Position numbers and translations under genes: made by a program | Notes under the pieces: model-generated | What the model was told of the DNA's origin: nothing | Databases searched by the model: none | What the model saw: only the letters and a program-made list of their open reading frames with translations | NCBI GenBank assembly: GCA_937905985.1 | Contig: CALCWC010000151.1 | Span: 1 to 12,370, forward strand | Length of the DNA: 12,370 nucleotides | Source: an uncultured Verrucomicrobiales bacterium | Lineage (GTDB): Bacteria; Verrucomicrobiota; Verrucomicrobiia; Verrucomicrobiales; Akkermansiaceae | Direction: 5' to 3' | Shown here: positions 6,495-12,227 of the stretch, in pieces | Layout of the letters: the number at the start of each line of letters is the position of its first letter | How positions within the stretch are numbered: position 1 is the stretch's first letter

Positions 6495-7817
6495 ATGAAG
6501 ATTAGCGCCTTCCTGATGACCGCCGCTCTGGCGGGTTCCCTGGCCGCCTCCGCCACGGAGGAGGAGATGACCCGCGTGCTCAACGTATGGAACCAGCAGT
6601 ACAGCGAGTACAAGGCCGCCCTCCAGTTCGCGGAGGACGCCGAGGCCCGCGCTCAAATCAAGGAACCCGACGGCGCCGAGATTGCCGAGGAGCTTTGGAA
6701 GAGCATCTGCGGCAAGACCGGCGAGCGCCGCGGCGCCAAGGACACCGAGCGCAAGGATACCTATGAGTTTCAGGAAGCGTGGGCAGCCCCGGCGGTGATC
6801 TGGTTTGTGCAACACCCCGCGGGGCTGGCGCAGGCGCTCTCCAAAAAGAAGAACCCGCAGAAGGAGATTGCCTACTACGCGGACCTGCTGCTGGATTCCC
6901 TGCACCACGTGCACTACGCGCACCCCTCCATGCGGGATGTGTGCGCCAAGCTGGCGGAAGGGTCCACCGCCCGCGAGTACGAGATTTTGGAGAAGGTCTA
7001 CAGCCGCAACCAGGACAAGGATGCGCGCGGCTGCGCCGCCCTGGCCATGAGCATCATGCTCACCAACCCGCTCATCTCCAGCATCGGCGGCAGCGAGGCT
7101 GAAATCCGCGCCAAGCGCGTCTACTACCTCAAACAGTCCCTCACCCTCACCCAGGATTCCACCATGTTCGGCAACGCCAAGCTCTCCGAGGTGGCTTCCG
7201 AGCAGGCCTACCACCTCCGCTACCTCATGACCGGCAGCGTGCCGCCGCAGATTACCGTCAAGGACATGCACGGGGCCGCCGTCAAGGTCCCGCAGCAGGG
7301 CAAGCCCCACCTCCTTATCTTCTGGGCTCCGGATGCCGAAGCCGGCGGCGACATCGTCCGCGGCATCGACAAGATGCGCACCGCCCACCCCGGGCTGGAG
7401 ATTGTGCCCGTGACCTACTTTGCCACGCCGGACACCATCCAGCAGATGCAGCAGGACGGCATTTCCTTCACGTATTTCGACGATGAGAAAGGCACTGCCG
7501 CGCACGCCTACCGCATTGCAACCCTGCCCACCGTGGTGCTGGTGAGCGCCGGCTGCAACATCCTCTACTCCGGCGCTCCCAACCTGGAGCTCCAAACCAG
7601 GATTGATGCCTGCCTCAAGGAGCAGGAGACCAAACCCGCGGAACGCCCGCGCGTCGTTGTGGAAAACAAGCCCGCAGCCCCTGCCCCCAAGCCCGCCGCG
7701 CCCGTCTCCAAGCAGCCGGTGCAGGCCCCCAACCTGCAGCCCATGCCGCAGCCCACGGGCAACACCCCGCCCGCCCTGCGCGACATGCCGCAGTTCGATG
7801 CGCCCAAGCTCAAATAA
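6495..7817 (+). CDS. Secreted thioredoxin-fold protein lacking CxxC, with proline-rich tail
   Basis: A 440-residue protein with a clear signal peptide (positive start, hydrophobic core, likely cut after A-S-A at residue 20). Residues 21-245 are mostly helical by composition and match no family I recognise. Residues 249-378 look like a thioredoxin/TlpA fold: PPQITVKDMHG (250-260, the usual 'ftl.d..G..v' start), PHLLIFWAP (271-279), and a cis-proline in ATLPTVVLV (P345). The redox CxxC that normally follows WAP is DAEA (280-283), so thiol-disulfide exchange is not expected by the usual mechanism. Residues 389-425 are rich in P, A and Q (KPAAPAPKPAAP and similar), like a flexible periplasmic linker. 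The ATG at 6495 is set by the signal peptide and the -10 box 7 nt before it. Its stop is 2 nt from that of the convergent gene. Exact function unknown. Confidence 0.75.
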   Translation: MKISAFLMTAALAGSLAASATEEEMTRVLNVWNQQYSEYKAALQFAEDAEARAQIKEPDGAEIAEELWKSICGKTGERRGAKDTERKDTYEFQEAWAAPAVIWFVQHPAGLAQALSKKKNPQKEIAYYADLLLDSLHHVHYAHPSMRDVCAKLAEGSTAREYEILEKVYSRNQDKDARGCAALAMSIMLTNPLISSIGGSEAEIRAKRVYYLKQSLTLTQDSTMFGNAKLSEVASEQAYHLRYLMTGSVPPQITVKDMHGAAVKVPQQGKPHLLIFWAPDAEAGGDIVRGIDKMRTAHPGLEIVPVTYFATPDTIQQMQQDGISFTYFDDEKGTAAHAYRIATLPTVVLVSAGCNILYSGAPNLELQTRIDACLKEQETKPAERPRVVVENKPAAPAPKPAAPVSKQPVQAPNLQPMPQPTGNTPPALRDMPQFDAPKLK

Positions 7818-7819
7818 GG

Positions 7820-8515
7820 CTACATTCCCACACAGCCGCGCACCCGGCGGGTGATGCGTTCTTCCACCTCCTGCTTGGAGATATAGGTCCGTCCGCCAGG
7901 GAGGGAAACCATGAACCCGTCCTCATCCACCGGGTAGGAGGGCGGCGCGGCGCGCAGCACGCGCTCCGTGGTCTTGCCCCAAATCTCGACAGGCCGCTCC
8001 AAAGCGGGAGAGACATTCAACTCCACCAGGAAGCCTGCGGTATAATGGAGAATCTCCGCCCCCTCTTCCCTCTTCTCCGATTCATCCACGGTCCTCTCGG
8101 ACATGCTGAATGTCACCTCGGTATTCCCCTTGATGCGCGACATGTTAAAATGCTCACCGGAGCCGCCACCGAACCCGCCGGTCACGGTCTCGCCAGACAG
8201 GAACGGGGTGGAATAAACGGAGAAAGGCCAGCCTGTTTCATGCGTGGTGAGGGTGAGATTATAGTGGCGTTCACCCTTCGCGGACTTTGCAGCATTCAGC
8301 TCGCAGCGAGAGACGACCCTGCCGTCCTTCACCACCTGAATCTCCAGCGGAAGCGCATCCAACGGCACGGTGAGGGCGGAATTCCCGTCCAGCGGGATTT
8401 GCCTCCCCTGGGAATACACGGCGGCAACGGCATCCTGCGAATAAAGCAGCGGCGTCCCCGCCAGTGCCAGCATGGCGGCAAACAACGTTCGTACACGGCT
8501 ATAAGGCGCTTTCAT
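7820..8515 (-). CDS. Hypothetical secreted protein
   Basis: A 231-residue protein I do not recognise. The N-terminus (MKAPYSRVRTLFAAMLALAG) is a signal peptide, probably cut around residues 26-32 near SQDAVAA. The mature part has beta-type alternation (KDGRVVSRCELN near 63-74, HYNLTLTTHE near 84-93), a glycine-rich loop GGFGGGSG (113-120), and a charged C-terminal end (EVEERITRRVRG). Only two cysteines are present (C71 and C228), so a single disulfide is possible. The start at 8515 is the only one that gives a full signal peptide. A weak -10-like TATAGG (8541-8536) lies about 20 nt upstream on the minus strand. The gene is convergent with the thioredoxin-like gene with a 2-nt gap. Both encode exported proteins, but nothing shows that they act together. 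Confidence 0.65.
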   Translation of the reverse strand: MKAPYSRVRTLFAAMLALAGTPLLYSQDAVAAVYSQGRQIPLDGNSALTVPLDALPLEIQVVKDGRVVSRCELNAAKSAKGERHYNLTLTTHETGWPFSVYSTPFLSGETVTGGFGGGSGEHFNMSRIKGNTEVTFSMSERTVDESEKREEGAEILHYTAGFLVELNVSPALERPVEIWGKTTERVLRAAPPSYPVDEDGFMVSLPGGRTYISKQEVEERITRRVRGCVGM

Positions 8516-8654
8516 GGTCTTTCGTTTGCTTTGTCCTATACCCCTTTAAGCACAAAAACGGTAAAATGCACAATGAATTTTGAAAAAAATCGAAAAAAAT
8601 CATTTCATTGCCCCTCCCTTTGCAAAAAAATGGAAAAAACGGGAGATTTACAGG
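8516..8654. promoter_or_regulatory. AT-rich divergent spacer with phased A-tracts
   Basis: A-tracts of 7, 7, 7 and 6 bases lie at 8583-8589, 8593-8599, 8624-8630 and 8634-8639. Their centres are 10, 31 and about 10 bp apart, that is on the same helix face. Such phasing is known to bend DNA. The array ends about 15 nt upstream of the -35 box of the PUR gene and may boost that promoter or bind a nucleoid protein. The spacer is far richer in A/T than its surroundings. Confidence 0.5.
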
Positions 8655-8682
8655 TTGACCGGGCAGCGGAATATGGTAGAAT
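8655..8682 (+). promoter_or_regulatory. Promoter of the PUR-domain gene
   Basis: TTGACC (8655-8660), a 16-nt spacer and TAGAAT (8677-8682). This is the closest match to the sigma-70 consensus among the protein-gene promoters here. The predicted start is near 8689, giving a leader of about 39 nt without a Shine-Dalgarno sequence. Confidence 0.7.
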
Positions 8683-8727
8683 GCTAGATACAGGGTGCTC
8701 TCTTAACAACCAGGCACCAATCATACC

Positions 8728-8937
8728 GTGGACGATGACATCATCTGCACCGAGAAAATCATAGCGGACCGCAAGACGTTCTTCATTGACCTGAAGAGCA
8801 ACGCCCGCGGCCGCGTGGTGCGCATTACAGAGAAGGTAAGCTCCAACCGCGACCGCATCATGGTTCCTGCCGAGATCCTTGATGACTTCATCGCGGCGCT
8901 GGAGGATATCCGCAAGGCCAACGCGGAGCAGCCGTAA
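8728..8937 (+). CDS. PUR-family (DUF3276-like) nucleic-acid-binding protein
   Basis: A 69-residue protein that looks like a single PUR repeat: a beta-sheet half (ICTEKIIADRKTFFIDLKSN, about 6-25, then RGRVVRITEKV, 28-37) and a C-terminal helix (AEILDDFIAALEDIRKAN, 48-65). Bacterial PUR proteins such as those of Borrelia and Bacteroidota bind single- or double-stranded nucleic acid, usually as dimers. The GTG at 8728 is the likely start: a stop codon lies 24 nt upstream in frame, and the nearby ATG at 8734 is in another frame. No Shine-Dalgarno sequence is visible. The promoter and the bent-DNA spacer upstream suggest strong expression. It is a single-gene unit followed by a hairpin without a T-tract. 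Assignment is by motif pattern from memory. Confidence 0.72.
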   Translation: MDDDIICTEKIIADRKTFFIDLKSNARGRVVRITEKVSSNRDRIMVPAEILDDFIAALEDIRKANAEQP

Positions 8938-8977
8938 GCTTCCGCTTTCGGCAGGACGGGGCGCGGATTTGATTCGG

Positions 8978-8994
8978 CGGAGCTTCAGGCTCCG
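8978..8994 (+). other. Hairpin downstream of the PUR gene
   Basis: CGGAGC (8978-8983) and GCTCCG (8989-8994) pair perfectly around TTCAG. No T-tract follows (TCTAATGG), so it is not a standard intrinsic terminator. It could protect the 3' end of the PUR mRNA. Confidence 0.35.
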
Positions 8995-9041
8995 TCTAAT
9001 GGTGAATTTGCCCGCAACAGGGAAATTGACACAAATAAAGC

Positions 9042-9069
9042 TGGACAACCACGCCCGCGCGTGTATACT
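9042..9069 (+). promoter_or_regulatory. Promoter of the GT/GH57 operon
   Basis: TGGACA (9042-9047), a 16-nt spacer and TATACT (9064-9069), predicting a start near 9076 and a leader of about 63 nt. A perfect TTGACA at 9026-9031 sits too far upstream (32 nt) to pair with this -10 box. Confidence 0.5.
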
Positions 9070-9099
9070 AGCGCGGTCAAGCCGCGCTCGCGCGCGGGC
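9053..9099. promoter_or_regulatory. Nested inverted repeats over the operon start site (possible operator)
   Basis: GCCCGCGCG (9053-9061) is repeated inverted as CGCGCGGGC (9091-9099), centred on 9076, the predicted transcription start. Inside lies a second perfect pair, GCGCGG (9071-9076) and CCGCGC (9082-9087), around TCAAG. The arms flank and overlap the -10 region, as an operator would. Only the inner right half would be transcribed, so an RNA hairpin is less likely. Confidence 0.4.
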
Positions 9100-9138
9100 C
9101 AAACTGCGTAACACAGCTTAAAACACCGCATCATCATC

Positions 9139-10437
9139 ATGAGGAGAATCAAAGTACTGGAATTAGGATGGGAGTTTCCGCCGCTCATCAACGGTGGCCT
9201 GGGCGTTGCCTGCATGGGCATCTCCAAGGCTCTCGCCAAGAAAGTGGACCTCTCGGTCATCGTACCGAAGGCGGATCCTTCCGCCGTTTATGAGGGGTTC
9301 AGCCTCACCGGCATCAACACGCTGCGCTACGCGGAGGTGGAATCCGTCTCCCAGGGCTACTCCTACAACAGCTTCTCCCTGGTGAGCAAGGCTCCCGTGA
9401 ACCTGGACCCCTACGCCCATGTGGAGGGCACGCCGGGCACCGTGGTGTTCACCCAGGAGGGCAAGATGCTCTTCTCCCACGTGAGCCGCGCGGATTTGGA
9501 GCTCTTCACCGGGCGCGAGGACCTGTATGCGGGGGACCTGGCGCGCAAGGTCATCGAGTTCTCCAAGATTTGCGCCGTGCTCGCCAAGCAGTATGATTTC
9601 GACGTGGTGCACGCGCACGACTGGATGACCTACCTGGCCGGCGTGGAGGTGAAGAAGGCCACGGGCAAGCCCCTGGTGGTGCACCTGCACGCTTCCCAGT
9701 TCGACCGCGCCGGGGCGGACGCCCGCGGCTGGATCTACGACATCGAGAAGTACGGCATGGAGCAGGCGGACGCGGTGATCCCCGTCTCCAAGTACACCGG
9801 CACCGTGGCCGCAGGCCACTACGGCATCAACCCGGACAAGATTTTCCCCGTGCACAACGGCGCCGACCCCGTGAAGGTCTTCCACAGCAAGAAGAAGTTC
9901 CCGGAGAAGCTCGTCCTCTTCCTGGGGCGTCTCACCGCGCAGAAGGGCCCGGAGTTCTTCCTGCAGATTGCAGCCAAGGTGCTGGAGCAGACGGACGATG
10001 TGCGTTTCGTCATGGCCGGCACGGGCGAGAAGCTCCGCCAGCTCATTGAGACCGGAGCCTTCCACGGCGTGGGCGACAAGTTCCACTTCACCGGATTCCT
10101 GAACAAGCAGAAGGTCAACGAGCTGCTCTCCATGACGGATGTGTACTGCATGCCCTCCGTCTCCGAGCCCTTCGGCCTCTCCGCACTGGAGGCCGCCCAG
10201 TTCAACATCCCCGCCGTCATCTCCAAGCAGAGCGGCGTGGCAGAAGTGATGAAGGGAGCCCTCAAGGCGGACTTCTGGGACGTCAACATGATGGCCAAGC
10301 ACATCATCGACCTCACCACGGACGAGGAGCTGTACAAGAGAGTGGCGGCGGAAAGCGCGCAAGATATCCTGAACTCCAGCTGGGAAACGGCGGCGGACAA
10401 GATGATCCGCGTCTATCACCACGTGCTCGGATGGTAA
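9139..10437 (+). CDS. Glycogen-synthase-like glycosyltransferase (GT4/GT5)
   Basis: A 432-residue GT-B retaining glucosyltransferase, probably making or extending alpha-1,4-glucan in the cytoplasm from a nucleotide-glucose donor. The N-terminal domain opens as in starch/glycogen synthases: VLELGWEFPPLINGGLG (6-22) with an NGG acceptor/donor loop, then VVHAHDW (156-162). The C-terminal domain has FLGRLTAQKG (261-270) with the phosphate-binding R264 and K269, and the E-x7-E motif in SEPFGLSALE (E343, E351). At 432 residues it is shorter than GlgA of E. coli (about 477). This type of GT next to a GH57 protein is also found in Bacteroides glycogen loci. The ATG at 9139 gives the canonical N-terminus and has no Shine-Dalgarno sequence. 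GH57 follows after 25 nt, so the two are probably co-transcribed. The donor (ADP- or UDP-glucose) cannot be read from the sequence. Confidence 0.88.
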   Translation: MRRIKVLELGWEFPPLINGGLGVACMGISKALAKKVDLSVIVPKADPSAVYEGFSLTGINTLRYAEVESVSQGYSYNSFSLVSKAPVNLDPYAHVEGTPGTVVFTQEGKMLFSHVSRADLELFTGREDLYAGDLARKVIEFSKICAVLAKQYDFDVVHAHDWMTYLAGVEVKKATGKPLVVHLHASQFDRAGADARGWIYDIEKYGMEQADAVIPVSKYTGTVAAGHYGINPDKIFPVHNGADPVKVFHSKKKFPEKLVLFLGRLTAQKGPEFFLQIAAKVLEQTDDVRFVMAGTGEKLRQLIETGAFHGVGDKFHFTGFLNKQKVNELLSMTDVYCMPSVSEPFGLSALEAAQFNIPAVISKQSGVAEVMKGALKADFWDVNMMAKHIIDLTTDEELYKRVAAESAQDILNSSWETAADKMIRVYHHVLGW

Positions 10438-10462
10438 ACCTACAACAATCCAGTATCAAGCC

Positions 10463-11647
10463 ATGAACATCACCCTCACCTTTCACGCGCATCAGCCCAA
10501 CCGCCTGATCCCGTACGATTTCTTCAAAATCGGCGAACATGCTTTCTACGAGGACGACAACCTGAACGCACGCGTGCTCTCCGCCGTGGCCGAGCGCTGC
10601 TACCTGCCGGCAAACCGCCTCATGAAGCAGCTCATCGAGCTCTCCGACGGCAAGTTCAAGTTCTCCCTCGCCCTCTCCGGCGTCATCCTCGAGCAGGCCA
10701 AGTACCACCGCCCGGACCTCATCACCTCCTTCCAGGAGCTGGCGGAAACCGGCTGCGTGGAATTCCTGGCCATGCCGTACTACGCTTCCCTCGCTTCCCT
10801 CTACTCCACGGATGAGTTCGTCCAGCAGGTCAACGAGCACATGGACCTCATGCAGGAGCTTTTCGGCCAGAAGCCTACCGTCCTCTTCAACACAGGCATG
10901 CTCTACTCCAACGCCATCGCCGCACAGGCGTACGACATGGGGTTCAAGGGCATCATGGCCGACGGCAACAGCCGCATGATGAGCAACAACCACGTCAACG
11001 ACCTGCAGTGCGCCCCGCTCATCGCCAAGACCAAGACCCTCATCCGCAACCGCAACCTCTCCAACGACCTGGCACACCGCCGCGTGGACCCGAGCTGGAG
11101 CGAATACCCCCTCTCCCCGTACACCTTCGCCAACTGGCTCTCCGAGCAGGAAGGCCAAGTGGTCAACCTCTGCATGGACTACGAGACCCTGGGCGAGCGG
11201 CAGACCGACTCCACCGGCGTGTTCGAGTTCTGGCGCACCCTGATTATGGCGGCCCTGTTCAACGGCAACGCCTTCACCACCCCGGGCCGCGCCGTGAAGC
11301 GATTCCGCTCCACCGGAACGCTGGATTGCCCCAACCCCGTGTCCTGCACCACCTTCGGCACCACCACCCAGTGGAACGGCAACGTCATGCAGCAGGAGGC
11401 CATCAAGAAGATTTACGACCTGGAACCCGCCGTGAAGGCCAGCGAGGACCTCGACATGATCCACGTCTGGCGCAAACTGCAGAGCGCAGACCACTTCCAC
11501 TACATGGAGAAGACCAACGGCTTCACCCCCTACCCCTCCCCGTATGATGCGTACATTTACTACATGAACGCACTCGCGGATCTCCAGGTGCGCGTGAAGC
11601 AGGAGGCGCAGATGGTGCACAAGGCAGACCGCGCCAACCTGGCGTAA
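10463..11647 (+). CDS. GH57 alpha-amylase-like protein, putative nucleophile replaced
   Basis: A 394-residue cytoplasmic GH57-type protein (no signal peptide). Region 1 is FHAHQPNRL (7-15). Region 2 is around CVEFLAMPYYASLASL (98-113). Region 4 is CMDYETLGE (237-245), with the expected acid/base D239. Region 5 is SADHFHYM (341-348). In region 3, related alpha-amylases read roughly FRNTELIY with Glu as nucleophile; here it is LFNTGMLYSN, with G145 (codon GGC at 10895-10897). GGC is two base changes from either Glu codon, so a single sequencing error is unlikely. It may be a non-hydrolytic alpha-glucan-binding or regulatory partner of the upstream glycosyltransferase. GH57 'alpha-amylase-like' homologues with incomplete catalytic pairs have been described. 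The start is the ATG at 10463, 25 nt after the glycosyltransferase, with no Shine-Dalgarno sequence. Confidence 0.85.
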   Translation: MNITLTFHAHQPNRLIPYDFFKIGEHAFYEDDNLNARVLSAVAERCYLPANRLMKQLIELSDGKFKFSLALSGVILEQAKYHRPDLITSFQELAETGCVEFLAMPYYASLASLYSTDEFVQQVNEHMDLMQELFGQKPTVLFNTGMLYSNAIAAQAYDMGFKGIMADGNSRMMSNNHVNDLQCAPLIAKTKTLIRNRNLSNDLAHRRVDPSWSEYPLSPYTFANWLSEQEGQVVNLCMDYETLGERQTDSTGVFEFWRTLIMAALFNGNAFTTPGRAVKRFRSTGTLDCPNPVSCTTFGTTTQWNGNVMQQEAIKKIYDLEPAVKASEDLDMIHVWRKLQSADHFHYMEKTNGFTPYPSPYDAYIYYMNALADLQVRVKQEAQMVHKADRANLA

Positions 11648-11658
11648 CGCACACGCGC

Positions 11659-12018
11659 ATGCCGGCCGGGCAAGGACTGCTGCTGCTCTATTTCATGCTG
11701 CTGCCCGTGCTGGGATGCGCGGCAGCCGTCTGGTGCGTGGACCCCTTCCGCCTCTGGAAACAAGCCTTCACCACAGCCATCAAGCTCGCTATGCTCATCA
11801 TGGGCGCGGGCTTTTTTCTTTCCCAAATGGAGCTCCCCATGCCCATCCTGGGCGGCATCTGCGGCACCGTGCTCGTGCTGGGCACCATGAACGAGCTCCA
11901 CTTCTCCCGCAAGTTCTCCTGGCCACGCTCCATTGCCGCCGCTGCCCTCTGCGCCCTCTTCTGCGGCGGCGGCCTCTGCCTCGGCCTCCTGATGCTGGGA
12001 GACCAGGCTGCGCAATGA
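11659..12018 (+). CDS. Small four-helix membrane protein
   Basis: A 119-residue very hydrophobic protein that I do not recognise. Four membrane segments are likely, at about 6-27, 37-56, 60-77 and 92-113. The charged residues cluster in the loops (DPFRLWK near 28-34, NELHFSRKF near 78-86), as expected for a polytopic protein. There are five cysteines (C20, C26, C68, C98, C102) and C107 in or near the helices, with no obvious CxxC. It begins 11 nt after the GH57 stop on the same strand and is probably the third gene of that operon. No Shine-Dalgarno sequence is seen. No intrinsic terminator lies between its stop and the tRNA promoter. Confidence 0.6.
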   Translation: MPAGQGLLLLYFMLLPVLGCAAAVWCVDPFRLWKQAFTTAIKLAMLIMGAGFFLSQMELPMPILGGICGTVLVLGTMNELHFSRKFSWPRSIAAAALCALFCGGGLCLGLLMLGDQAAQ

Positions 12019-12067
12019 CTCTCGCACACGCCTTTCAAAAAAAAATCCCAGAATTTCAAATTTGGGC

Positions 12068-12095
12068 TTGCATTCCACAAAAAAAACGCTATAAT
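12068..12095 (+). promoter_or_regulatory. tRNA-His promoter with A8 spacer
   Basis: TTGCAT (12068-12073), a 16-nt spacer and a perfect TATAAT (12090-12095). Eight consecutive A (12079-12086) fill the middle of the spacer. A further A9 (12037-12045) lies upstream with its centre about 41 bp away, roughly four helical turns, so the region may be bent. The predicted start is near 12102, about 18 nt before the tRNA. Confidence 0.85.
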
Positions 12096-12119
12096 TCCTC
12101 CGCAACTTACCGTTGTAAT

Positions 12120-12192
12120 GGTGACCATAGTTCAGCGGTAGAGCCCCGGATTGTGGTTCCGGTTGTCGTGGGTTCGAATCCCACTGGTCACC
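12120..12192 (+). tRNA. tRNA-His (anticodon GTG)
   Basis: A complete cloverleaf. The acceptor stem GTGACCA (12121-12127) pairs with TGGTCAC (12185-12191). The extra G(-1) at 12120 faces C73 at 12192, the hallmark of tRNA-His. The D stem is GTTC/GAGC (one G-T), the anticodon stem CCGGA/TCCGG has loop TTGTGGT (anticodon 12153-12155), and the T stem GTGGG/CCCAC has loop TTCGAAT. The 3' CCA is not encoded (CTA follows). It has its own promoter and terminator, so it is a monocistronic unit. Confidence 0.97.
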
Positions 12193-12194
12193 CT

Positions 12195-12227
12195 AAAAAA
12201 GCCCGCCTTCACGGCGGGCTTTTTTTT
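12195..12227. terminator. tRNA-His intrinsic terminator (possibly bidirectional)
   Basis: GCCCGCC (12201-12207), loop TTCAC, GGCGGGC (12213-12219), followed by eight T (12220-12227). Six A before the stem (12195-12200) extend the pairing and supply a T-tract on the opposite strand, so it could also work in the reverse direction. Confidence 0.92.

Noticed and set aside
6366..7595. 409-codon minus-strand frame over the thioredoxin-like gene
   Set aside because: The plus-strand gene has a signal peptide, fold motifs and a promoter. The antisense translation has none.
10313..11620. 435-codon open frame antisense to the GH57 gene, and a similar 419-codon frame antisense to the glycosyltransferase
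   Set aside because: Strong C-ending codon use in the real genes removes stops on the opposite strand. The translations are repetitive (HVVEVV, GGEG) with no motifs.
12046..12066. Hairpin CCCA...TGGG next to A9 as a terminator for the GT/GH57 operon
   Set aside because: The T-tract would be on the minus strand only, where no gene arrives, and the stem contains mismatches. The A-tract fits better as part of the tRNA promoter.
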